From contig CAUFBM010000029.1 in NCBI GenBank assembly GCA_959023295.1, positions 1 through 8,408 of the forward strand: a DNA stretch of 8,408 nt. The letters run 5' to 3'. This document shows positions 1 to 5,940 of this stretch, piece by piece. The DNA comes from an uncultured Collinsella sp. Its GTDB lineage: Bacteria; Actinomycetota; Coriobacteriia; Coriobacteriales; Coriobacteriaceae. Position 1 is the first letter of the stretch. The number at the start of each line of letters is the position of its first letter. The notes beneath the pieces were generated by a model, which saw only the letters and a program-made list of their open reading frames with translations, was not told the DNA's origin and ran no database searches. A program made the position numbers and the translations under genes.

Positions 1-61
1 TCAGGCTGCTCAATTTCCGATGCTCTTTTTGCTCAAATCCTCTTGACGAAACACAGTTCAC
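1..61 (-). CDS. Possible start of a minus-strand gene leaving the window
   Basis: Read on the minus strand, an AGGAGG Shine-Dalgarno sequence (complement of 71-76) is followed after nine bases by a GTG at 61-59. The frame then stays open for 20 codons to the window edge (VNCVSSRGFEQKEHRKLSSL). The stretch is too short to assign to a family or to judge codon use. The only real support is the good ribosome binding site, so this may be chance. About 240 bases separate it from the end of the abiH-like gene on the same strand, so it could lie downstream of that gene or be independent of it. Nothing coding is seen in 62-201. Confidence 0.22.
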   Translation of the reverse strand, partial: MNCVSSRGFEQKEHRKLSSL

Positions 62-201
62 CTCAATGGTCCTCCTAACGCCGGCGTGTTGGCACCACCA
101 GCGTAGTGGCGGCGGGGAGGCGCGATGGCCATTATTCGGTGACTGGGATTGGTCGAAATGGTTTGACTATTAGTGGCTAAAATCGCCCGGCGCTAACATG
201 C

Positions 202-248
202 CCTAAAAACCCTGGTGCATCTTATTTCAGGCAAATAATGCACACCAG
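202..248 (-). terminator. Probable terminator of the AbiH gene
   Basis: CTGGTG (212-217) pairs with CACCAG (243-248), and TTATTT (222-227) pairs with AAATAA (233-238). A four-base internal mismatch separates the two stems, and the loop is CAGGC. On the minus strand the hairpin is followed by GG and five T (complement of 202-210). It lies about 50 bases beyond the stop of the abiH-like gene. The stem is imperfect and partly A/T, so the call is moderate. Confidence 0.45.
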
Positions 249-300
249 AAAATTTAGATCTGACTTCCATAGACAGATGTTTCAGTCTATTTTTCAATTG

Positions 301-1407
301 CTAAGGCAAATTAATATTGGAAGGCAAGACCGATTTATTCTCGTCAACGTCTTTAATAAGCAACCTTTGCTCTAGAAGAAGCTTATGCATGAGATTTTTT
401 CCATGGTCTTTATTGTCGAGTGTGCTTCCATATTCATACAGAAGATGCGATATGCGTGAGTACAGCTCTTCACGAATTGCCTGCTCATCAACTGTTTTGT
501 CTGGCTTATTTGGATATTTCTTATATAGAAATACAAGTTTAGTATCTCCGCCGTATAAATTGACAGTGTCAAAAATTGATTGGAAGTAGGAATAGTCAGC
601 CCGAGAAAGCGAGTGTCCGAATATCTTGATGAAACCGGTATCGCTGTCACAGAGTTTTACAGTCTCGCTTTTATATGGCTCCAACGACATAAGCCTATAT
701 GTTTTTGTAAACGGCAGCGCCGGATCATCTTCAGCGACGTCTTTTCCGTCAATGCCGAAAATGATGTCCGTTCTGCCCAGTGAGCCATGAATATTCCGAG
801 CAGCAACAATTCCTAGTTTCGGATCTTCCGATTTAAATGGGGTCGTATAGTTAAAGTTAAGAATGGAAGATTCATAATTCTTTTGCTGGGATTCTTCAAT
901 GCAGGCATCACGTATGGCTGAAAAATACACTGCGGCCTTTTCTCTATAATCTTCGTTTTCCTCTACTTGCTCCTCGAGATATCTCGCAAAAATGCTCTCA
1001 TATTTTTTTAGCGAAGATAGGAGGTAGCTTGTAAGTTCCGCCTGTGAAACATCTTCTTTTCCGAGTCGAGTCGACACAAATTTGTATAAATCGTCTTTTG
1101 GCCGCGGGAATGGAATTGTGCTTGATAGGTCAATGGCCAAACCCGTAACGCTAAACATTCTGTCTAGCCTTGAGCCCAATCCGTCTTCTTGGAAGACGTA
1201 TGCAGAGATAAGACTTTCTATATCGCACCATAAAGGGTCGTCTTGTCCTTTTTCAGCAAGTATTATATCCCAAACTTTTCTTTCGTCCTCAGGAATCGAT
1301 TCAACTGAGAATGACCCGCTCGTCCTATCTCTGTAAAAGTCAGAGAACTTGGACTTCAATCCGCAGGTCAAGTCGAAACCATTTCCAAGAATTATTAGTT
1401 GGTGCAT
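301..1407 (-). CDS. abiH: AbiH-family abortive infection protein
   Basis: The 368-aa product opens with a short beta strand and the loop GNGFDL (residues 8-13), then a GLKSKFSDF segment, which is the typical N-terminus of the bacteriophage AbiH family (PF14253). Later motifs fit the family: NFNYT (184-188), NIHG (205-208) and FGHSLSRADY (263-272). The middle, about 105-180, is helical and charged. AbiH from lactococcal plasmids blocks phage growth after infection; its mechanism is not established. The ATG is preceded by AAGGG eight bases upstream. No signal peptide or membrane segment is seen, so it should be cytoplasmic. The gene is clearly more A/T-rich than its neighbours and prefers A/T third positions, which suggests recent acquisition. 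It stands alone, with a likely terminator downstream. Length is normal for the family and no frameshift is seen. Confidence 0.88.
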   Translation of the reverse strand: MHQLIILGNGFDLTCGLKSKFSDFYRDRTSGSFSVESIPEDERKVWDIILAEKGQDDPLWCDIESLISAYVFQEDGLGSRLDRMFSVTGLAIDLSSTIPFPRPKDDLYKFVSTRLGKEDVSQAELTSYLLSSLKKYESIFARYLEEQVEENEDYREKAAVYFSAIRDACIEESQQKNYESSILNFNYTTPFKSEDPKLGIVAARNIHGSLGRTDIIFGIDGKDVAEDDPALPFTKTYRLMSLEPYKSETVKLCDSDTGFIKIFGHSLSRADYSYFQSIFDTVNLYGGDTKLVFLYKKYPNKPDKTVDEQAIREELYSRISHLLYEYGSTLDNKDHGKNLMHKLLLEQRLLIKDVDENKSVLPSNINLP

Positions 1408-1447
1408 TTTAAATTCCCTTCACGTATGAATTTCTGCATTTGGCTTC

Positions 1448-1591
1448 CTAAGTTTTACCCAGATATATACGCATTGCTTCTTCCATATCATCTCTTGGAA
1501 TCCGACGCTCGAGCACGGCTGGGCGACGAACGCCTTCGCGGCTACGTCCGATATGGAATCCGTCATGCCTGTTGTCGCATCGACATGACAC
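1448..1591 (-). pseudogene. Probable 3' remnant of an unidentified gene
   Basis: On the minus strand a frame ending in TAG (1450-1448) gives a coherent, charged C-terminal sequence, including HIGRSREGVRRPAVLERR followed by a stretch ending MEEAMRIYLGKT. Its codons (GAG, CGC, GCC, CTC) resemble the G/C-rich genes of the window rather than the neighbouring abiH. The frame runs back to a GTG at 1591 with no ribosome binding site, and an in-frame TGA lies a little further upstream. It therefore reads as the tail of a decayed gene. I do not recognise the family. A second minus-strand frame (1566-1420, 48 codons from an ATG) overlaps it and ends just before the abiH ribosome binding site. It looks less protein-like, being rich in Cys and Trp, but it could be a short leader ORF instead. 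Confidence 0.33.
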
Positions 1592-2021
1592 AATATCTAT
1601 TCAGCGATTTGATAAGGGTTGACAAGTCGGATGTAAACAATGAACGAGTATCACGCCATCTGCATCTTTAGTACACTTAAGATGGAAATTGGTCGTAGGG
1701 CGCGACCAACGAAATCAAAAGAAAGCCCATCGAGAAGATGTCTTCAATCTCTTTGGGTTGGAGGCATTTTTTCTTTGGAAGGTGGGCATGAATTCCTAAA
1801 TTGTCTACTTAAGTGTCTCGTTTTACGAAGATCATCCGAACCCTCTTATGTGTCAATCATTCTTCCTTTCACCGACTGGCAAAACGATTTACGCCTAATA
1901 TCGGGGTTCGATCGCTGGTTTTTTCTTCGTCCATTGTGTGATCTCGCTACACTAATATGTGCTGTTACCAGGTAATTTCCTGGCGCAGTTTCCATTGGCT
2001 CTTGCGAAGATCGGAGCGGTT
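1592..2021. other. Gene-free spacer between the abiH side and the surface-protein gene
   Basis: No convincing gene is seen on either strand. The stretch is A/T-rich on its right half. It contains a perfect 9-bp inverted repeat, ACACTTAAG (1673-1681) and CTTAAGTGT (1808-1816), too far apart to be a simple hairpin. It also holds a small GGTCG/CGACC hairpin near 1690-1710. TACACT at 1948-1953 or TAATAT at 1953-1958 could be the -10 box for the downstream gene, but no matching -35 box is clear. Confidence 0.4.
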
Positions 2022-3110
2022 ATGTTTGCCACCGCGTTCCACACTAGCCGACACTACATTCTGCTTACTGTCTTGGCCTGCCTATGCGTTTTGCTGGGCG
2101 GGCCTTCTTATGCCTCGGGCGCGGACAACCTTTTCATTGCGGGCGACACGTACTGCGAGCCGGGCGTGTCGGGTCTCGGGTGGGTTTGGGCCGATGCCGA
2201 ACATCTGGAGCTAACCGGCTATGCGGGTGAGGCCATCGGCGCCGACGGCGACCTGGTGGTGACGCTTGTAGGGCAAAACTCCGTGGTCGAGACACATGCG
2301 CCCGATGCGGACATTTCCATGAGCGGCATGGAGGTGTGGGGAAACCTTACGCTTCGCGGCTCCGGCTCGCTCACGGCGACGGGTTCGCAATGCGGGATCC
2401 ATGTAGCCCAGGCGCTGGTGGTGGACGGATGCACGGTGGATGCTAGGGCCGACGGGGCAGGCGTTCTTGACCAGACTGTTGCCGGCATTGCCGCAGGTAG
2501 CTTGACCGTACGTGGCGGCGGGCGCGTTGTTACCGCGGGCGCGGGATCCGATGCGGGCTTGCGCTATTATGGCGTGCGCTTGCTCGACGAGGGGTTTGGT
2601 GCTGACGTTGCGAGCGAGACACTTGTCGTGGATGCGTCCTGGCTGGATGCAGCCGGTACGGATGCCGGCGTTGCCTGCGATCGCGGATCGCTCGTGGCCG
2701 CGCACTTTGTGATGCCTGCAGGCGGAACCTTTGGTGCCGCCAGCGTGGTGGATGCTGACGGGGCCGTGGCCACGCATGTGGTGATCGAGCCCGATGGCGC
2801 CACCGCCCCGGCGGGGGAGATCGACGTGCGCGATGTGCCGGGGGATGGCACAGGCGAGCCTACTGGTGGCGCCGACCCTGCTGCGGGGCAACCCGGTGCG
2901 GTACCGGCGACGGATCCTGCGATGAAACCCGCAGCTACGTCGCCCAAGACAACGGTCTCCAAGACCACAGTCACCAAGACGACCAAGCCCAAATCCACTA
3001 TGGCAACAACATCGGCGCTTCCCAAGACCGGCGACAGCCACTGGATAGCTGCCTCCTTAACGCTATTCCTGCTGGGGACAGTGCTTCTGAGCGCCGCATA
3101 TCACCGCTGA
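2022..3110 (+). CDS. Secreted LPXTG-anchored surface protein, probably beta-helical
   Basis: The 362-aa product starts with a signal peptide: a short basic region, a hydrophobic core (ILLTVLACLCVLLGG) and a likely cleavage after YAS or nearby. The body, roughly residues 40-260, is rich in Gly, Ala, Val and Asp and has repeated strand-turn units such as GNLTLRGSGSLTATG and GSLTVRGGGRVVTAG. These suggest a right-handed beta-helix, as in carbohydrate-binding or adhesin-like proteins of gut bacteria. A Pro/Thr/Lys-rich wall-spanning linker (about 275-330) leads to the sortase signal LPKTG (333-337), a hydrophobic segment and the short tail AYHR. A class A or related sortase should attach it to peptidoglycan. 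I chose the ATG at 2022 because GGAG lies five bases upstream and the signal peptide then has a normal length. An in-frame GTG at 1959 has no ribosome binding site. Ligand unknown. Confidence 0.82.
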   Translation: MFATAFHTSRHYILLTVLACLCVLLGGPSYASGADNLFIAGDTYCEPGVSGLGWVWADAEHLELTGYAGEAIGADGDLVVTLVGQNSVVETHAPDADISMSGMEVWGNLTLRGSGSLTATGSQCGIHVAQALVVDGCTVDARADGAGVLDQTVAGIAAGSLTVRGGGRVVTAGAGSDAGLRYYGVRLLDEGFGADVASETLVVDASWLDAAGTDAGVACDRGSLVAAHFVMPAGGTFGAASVVDADGAVATHVVIEPDGATAPAGEIDVRDVPGDGTGEPTGGADPAAGQPGAVPATDPAMKPAATSPKTTVSKTTVTKTTKPKSTMATTSALPKTGDSHWIAASLTLFLLGTVLLSAAYHR

Positions 3111-3162
3111 TGCGGTACGACGCACTTGGCTGCGATACAAGAGCTCTGTATGAGCTTTAAGG

Positions 3163-3194
3163 GCAACGCTTTCGGAAAGGGAGCGTTGCTTTTT
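3163..3194 (+). terminator. Rho-independent terminator of the surface-protein gene
   Basis: An 11-bp stem is formed by 3163-3173 and 3179-3189. It contains the perfect core GCAACGCT/AGCGTTGC plus two G-T pairs, and the loop is GGAAA. Five T follow (3190-3194). It lies about 50 bases after the stop codon of the LPKTG protein gene. Confidence 0.85.
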
Positions 3195-3296
3195 CATGCA
3201 TGCAATGTCTAACGTGCAGCCATATGAGTTTCCGCAACAAGGACTATGTTTCGACGCTGGCCCTCTGATGTTCTACTGTTGAACGGTAAATAACCC

Positions 3297-3596
3297 ATGA
3301 TTTCGACTACCGACATATCCACTGTCGCCACCCGCGTGCTAGCTCAATACGACGTCAGCGAAGCATATTTATTTGGCTCGTTTGCCCGAGGCGAGCAAAC
3401 GCCCGATAGCGATATTGACTTGCGCCTAGTCTGCGGCAACACCATGACGTTCGGCACGCTTTACGAACTCTACTATAAGCTCGAGATGAAACTTGGGCGA
3501 AAGGTGGATGTCGTCACCAACCCACCAGAGCACATGCGCCCGACCTTTCGCAAAAGCATCGAACAAGATGAGGTGCGCATCTATGAAGTGCTGTAA
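3297..3596 (+). CDS. MNT-type nucleotidyltransferase (MntA-like antitoxin)
   Basis: The 99-aa product is a minimal nucleotidyltransferase of the polymerase-beta superfamily. The key motif is GSFARGEQTPDSDIDL: the GSxxxG helix start, then D-I-D, whose two aspartates bind metal. A third acidic position is expected in GRKVDVVT. Proteins of this size and pattern are the MNT antitoxins of HEPN/MNT (type VII) toxin-antitoxin systems, which inactivate the HEPN ribonuclease by adding AMP to it. Here no HEPN gene is visible on either side, so the protein is an orphan, serves a partner elsewhere, or has another job. The ATG at 3297 has no clear ribosome binding site. The next small ORF overlaps its end by 14 bases. 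Family assignment is firm; the antitoxin role is inferred from size and family. Confidence 0.85.
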   Translation: MISTTDISTVATRVLAQYDVSEAYLFGSFARGEQTPDSDIDLRLVCGNTMTFGTLYELYYKLEMKLGRKVDVVTNPPEHMRPTFRKSIEQDEVRIYEVL

Positions 3597-3771
3597 ACAG
3601 GACGGGGAGCTTGCGAATACTAGCCCTCAAACTTTTCCTTCCAAAGAACCCAACCCGGAGACCCTCGAGGCCATCCGCGAAGGTGACGCATTCTTTGCAG
3701 CAAGGGAGTCCGGTCGCTTCGACAACGGCGCCGATCTAATCGATGCAGCTCTAAAAGCTCCTGAAGCGTGA
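3583..3771 (+). CDS. Small protein resembling the C-terminal half of a RelB/DinJ antitoxin
   Basis: The 62-aa product starts at an ATG inside the last codons of the nucleotidyltransferase gene, with AGGTG seven bases upstream, so translation could be coupled. Residues about 24-60 include NPETLEAIREGDAFFAA and end in GADLIDAALKAPEA. This resembles the toxin-binding tail of RelB/DinJ antitoxins (typically N-x-E-T-x-x-A-I-x-E-G, then a small helix ending in a D/E-L motif). The N-terminal ribbon-helix-helix DNA-binding part is missing: the first 20 residues look unstructured. No RelE-like toxin follows. I read it as the remnant of a relB gene fused by deletion to the end of the nucleotidyltransferase gene. 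It may still be expressed as a small partner protein. The resemblance is by eye only. Confidence 0.48.
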   Translation: MKCCKQDGELANTSPQTFPSKEPNPETLEAIREGDAFFAARESGRFDNGADLIDAALKAPEA

Positions 3772-3817
3772 GAGAATTTAACCACCGAAGAGACTGTCGT
3801 CTTGGAGGTGCCAGATC

Positions 3818-3843
3818 GGCGAGGTACGTACCTCGCCATTTTT
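3818..3843 (+). terminator. Palindromic terminator after the nucleotidyltransferase/RelB-like pair
   Basis: A perfect 20-bp palindrome (3818-3837) forms the stem GGCGAGG/CCTCGCC around TACGTA and is followed by A and five T (3839-3843). This is a compact rho-independent terminator about 45 bases beyond the small ORF. It separates that unit from the ATPase operon promoter. Confidence 0.7.
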
Positions 3844-3953
3844 GTACGATTTGATCAAATGTCTAAGCATTTGAACCTGCATATCGACGAGGTCGGCAAT
3901 GCGGATAAGCCTTTTCTGCCTAGCGGCAGGCTTAATTCGCGATATCCTTCATG
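3844..3953. promoter_or_regulatory. Cluster of short palindromes upstream of the ATPase operon
   Basis: Directly after the terminator lie a perfect 12-bp palindrome ATTTGATCAAAT (3849-3860) and an overlapping inverted repeat CAAATG-6-CATTTG (3856-3873). A further hairpin CTGCC-TAGC-GGCAG (3916-3929) can be extended by AAGC/GCTT (3907-3910, 3930-3933). Some of these could be operator sites for the downstream operon. They lie 80-110 bases upstream of the -10 box, so this is a guess. No known operator was recognised. Confidence 0.3.
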
Positions 3954-3962
3954 TGTTATACT
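3954..3962 (+). promoter_or_regulatory. Extended -10 promoter of the ATPase operon
   Basis: TGTTATACT is an extended -10 element: TG, one base, then TATACT, a five-of-six match to TATAAT. No good -35 box is found 16-19 bases upstream, which is normal for extended -10 promoters. Transcription would start near 3969, giving a leader of about 34 bases. It is the only clear promoter between the terminator at 3843 and the ATPase gene. Confidence 0.55.
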
Positions 3963-4002
3963 TGAGCCATAAATTCTGTTTCAAGTATTCGAAAGGCTTG
4001 AG

Positions 4003-5178
4003 ATGAAGTTGTTAAAGGTTTGCTTCGACCATCTCTCGATGTTCGAAGACGGGTTATTCGAAATCGACCTGTTCGCCTCCGACCGCGTGACGGCCTCCGA
4101 TGAGTCGGCTTTCGAACTGGCGGACCATCTCTACGTGAATAGCGTCGTTGCGCTGGCGGGCATTAACGCTACGGGCAAGACAACAGCACTGAACCTGCTG
4201 GAGCTCGCCTGCCGCATTGTTGACGGCTCTCCGGCGCGCGGCGGCGGGCTCCCATCAACGTTCCCCGCCGCGTTCGACGGCCTGTCCAAGCTCAAGTGCG
4301 TCATATGGCACGCAGATCGTCTTTACTTGCTCGAGTCGGTGCTGCAGACTGTCGAAGGAGGCGACGACGGTCCCGAGCTGACGTTCTCCGATGAGGTGAT
4401 TTCTTCGCTGCCAGCCAAGGCCCTCAAGCGCTCGACCCTGGCATCCTGGGCCGAAATCGAGAAACTCGCGTCCCCGCTGTGCGACCGTGCTCAGATGCCG
4501 GACTCTTGGGCGGCGCTTACGCCGCCTGACGTTTCCGTCGCAGCCGCTGTGCTCGCCAAGGACTTCGGCCATCGCATCCGAGCGATAGCATTGCGCGACG
4601 GTGGCTTCCGCCTCACTGAGCAATTCAACGGTCTCGACGACGTGCTTCGTGTTTTCGACTCTGGCATCGAGCACCTCGAGGTCCGGGACTCCGGTCGCGC
4701 CTTCGTACTGACGTTTACAGGTCGCGAGCCCATCACGATCTCCGAGCGGGGGCTCACCGAGGTGCTCTCCTCCGGCACTGTACGTGGCCTAGGGCTGGTG
4801 CAACGCGCAATGAGGGTCCTGCGCTCCGGCGGCTACCTTTTAGTCGACGAGGTGGAGAACCACCTTAACCGCCAACTGGTTAACGTCGTGCTTGATCTGT
4901 TTGCCGCCCGCGGGACCAACCCCAACGGCGCGACGCTGGTTTTCACGACTCACTACCCGCAGCTCCTCGATCACGTGCACCGCAAGGACAACGTGTTCTT
5001 TCTCGCCCGACGCAACAGCGGTGCGCGCGTGGTGAAGTACGCCGACCGCGTGAAACGCATCGAGAACAAGAAATCGGAGGTATTCGCCTCGAACTTTGTG
5101 AAGGGGACCGCTCCGCGCTACGCCGACGTGCGCGCGCTTAAAGAGCTCGTCGCAGAGGAGGTGTCCGATGAGCGGTGA
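4003..5178 (+). CDS. ABC/OLD-like AAA family ATPase, likely defence ATPase
   Basis: The 391-aa product has the signs of an ABC-type (SMC/OLD/RecF-like) ATPase. These are Walker A GINATGKT (53-60), an ABC-signature-like LSSGT (255-259), Walker B YLLVDE with D282 and E283, and a switch histidine in TTHYPQ (H317). The stretch 65-250 between Walker A and the signature is helical and carries no motif I know. There is no TOPRIM domain in this protein, unlike true OLD nucleases. The ATG has AAGG six bases upstream and follows an extended -10 promoter. Its end overlaps the next gene by 11 bases, so the two products are almost certainly made together and probably form a complex. ATPases of this class paired with a small effector are typical of anti-phage systems (PtuA/B, PARIS AriA/B, RloA/B). 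The ATPase class is certain; the defence role is inferred. Confidence 0.8.
   Translation: MKLLKVCFDHLSMFEDGLFEIDLFASDRVTASDESAFELADHLYVNSVVALAGINATGKTTALNLLELACRIVDGSPARGGGLPSTFPAAFDGLSKLKCVIWHADRLYLLESVLQTVEGGDDGPELTFSDEVISSLPAKALKRSTLASWAEIEKLASPLCDRAQMPDSWAALTPPDVSVAAAVLAKDFGHRIRAIALRDGGFRLTEQFNGLDDVLRVFDSGIEHLEVRDSGRAFVLTFTGREPITISERGLTEVLSSGTVRGLGLVQRAMRVLRSGGYLLVDEVENHLNRQLVNVVLDLFAARGTNPNGATLVFTTHYPQLLDHVHRKDNVFFLARRNSGARVVKYADRVKRIENKKSEVFASNFVKGTAPRYADVRALKELVAEEVSDER
5155..5163 (+). promoter_or_regulatory. Strong ribosome binding site inside the ATPase gene
   Basis: GAGGAGGTG lies in the last codons of the ATPase gene, with GGAGG ending six bases before the ATG at 5168. It fixes the start of the downstream gene and shows that the overlap is built for efficient coupled translation. 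Confidence 0.75.
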
Positions 5179-5698
5179 TAACGGTTTTCGCTTTGCGGGA
5201 TATCATCCGATCATCTCCTGCGAGGGAACAGCGGAACAGGTGGCCGTGGACATTCTCCTCGAGGCGGACGCGCTCGTCTTTTCAGAGGCCGACGTCGTGG
5301 ACGTCACCCGCCTGCGCAAAGCCTCCGATATCCAAGATAACTACCTCAACTTAGACTATGACTGGCCAGTCTGCATCGTCAGGGTGCTGGACTCGAGGAA
5401 AGAACGCTTCAAACTCGGCAACCTGTACGCCGGCCGCTTCCCGGTGGTTAGCTACGTGACCCATCCCGAGATAGAGGTGCTGGCCATTATTCGAGAGGGC
5501 TCGTGGAGACGCTGGCACGGCGGACGCATGAAACCGAGCGACTTCTGCAAACAGGAGCTCGGCATGCACGAGGTAAAGAGGGAAGGCTTCCTCAAAAGTT
5601 ATTGGGATGCCGATTCGCTTACGGCAGCCGCCAGGGAATACAAGCGACTTTCGAAGATCCCCAAGGGCGAGTTGTGCCTGGCAGACCTCATCCGGTAA
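5168..5698 (+). CDS. Uncharacterised ATPase partner with RloB/TOPRIM-like motifs
   Basis: The 176-aa product is not one I can name. The motif order can be seen: a strand plus acidic turn IISCEGTAE (E19, E23), a second strand with an acidic end VCIVRVLDSRKE (D75, E79), and a third block THPEIEVLAIIREG (E101, E103). An acidic residue after the first strand, an aspartate after a later strand, and a P-E-x-E block is the layout of RloB-type and other TOPRIM-like nucleases that partner ABC ATPases. The C-terminal part (KPSDFCKQELGMHEVK, then a Tyr-rich helical region to residue 176) seems to be a conserved second module. There is no signal peptide or membrane segment. It overlaps the ATPase gene by 11 bases and has a strong ribosome binding site. 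Probable role: nucleic-acid-cutting effector controlled by the ATPase. The fold assignment is inference; a non-nuclease effector is possible. Confidence 0.7.
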   Translation: MSGDNGFRFAGYHPIISCEGTAEQVAVDILLEADALVFSEADVVDVTRLRKASDIQDNYLNLDYDWPVCIVRVLDSRKERFKLGNLYAGRFPVVSYVTHPEIEVLAIIREGSWRRWHGGRMKPSDFCKQELGMHEVKREGFLKSYWDADSLTAAAREYKRLSKIPKGELCLADLIR

Positions 5699-5813
5699 AG
5701 GTTTGCAGCCACCGCAATACCCATAACGCTTCCCAAGACTACCGGCTGCCGCTTGATTGCCCTTTTCTCGGCGCTTTTCTTGCCGTGCACAACACAGCCA
5801 TAACGCCCATTTC

Positions 5814-5936
5814 CGGAAGTGCGGGGAAAATCGCAACCAGCCGAGCACAAACCAAATTTTGGCGTCAAAACCGCAGGTCACGAAAGGGTATAACCGGGGT
5901 CTGGTTGGCGGAACTCGGTCTTTCCCCGCACTTCCG
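5814..5936. repeat. 123-bp nested inverted repeat element
   Basis: The ends are perfect 16-bp inverted repeats, CGGAAGTGCGGGGAAA (5814-5829) and its complement (5921-5936). Inside them a second 7-bp pair CAACCAG (5834-5840)/CTGGTTG (5901-5907) is nested, and within that an 11-bp near-palindrome CCAAATTTTGG (5852-5862). GAACTCGG occurs twice as a direct repeat (5911-5918 and 5936-5943), the second copy overlapping the right end. No open frame of interest lies inside. It could be a small non-autonomous (MITE-like) element, a dispersed intergenic repeat, or a structured RNA. No T-run follows on either strand, so a plain terminator is unlikely. The rest of 5699-5813 holds nothing I can identify. 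Confidence 0.6.
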
Positions 5937-5940
5937 AACT

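Noticed and set aside
62..118. Possible T-box or other riboswitch on the minus strand before the doubtful gene start
   Set aside because: A TGGTGCCAACACGC stretch is loosely like a T-box sequence, but the conserved AGGGTGG..CCGCG form and a specifier stem are not present.
125..142. Five-codon leader ORF (MAIIR) with GGGGAGG upstream
   Set aside because: A good ribosome binding site, but no plus-strand gene follows for it to regulate.
1619..1647. Consensus -35 box TTGACA on the plus strand
   Set aside because: No acceptable -10 box occurs 16-19 bases downstream and no gene starts after it.
1959..2021. Longer N-terminus for the LPKTG protein from GTG 1959
   Set aside because: No ribosome binding site precedes it and it adds 21 residues before a normal signal peptide. 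The ATG at 2022 has GGAG five bases upstream.
2211..3041. 276-codon open frame antisense to the surface-protein gene
   Set aside because: It is a by-product of high G/C at codon positions of the sense gene; the translation is Arg/Gly/His/Cys-rich without motifs, and the sense gene has a signal peptide and sortase signal.
3769..3771. Read-through or selenocysteine at the TGA of the RelB-like ORF
   Set aside because: No selenocysteine-type hairpin is apparent right after the TGA, and a terminator follows within the would-be coding region.
5503..5940. Continuous 186-codon frame leading into the DUF3990-like tail
   Set aside because: Its first part runs through the 176-aa gene in the wrong frame and then through the inverted repeat; only the last 40 codons look like protein.
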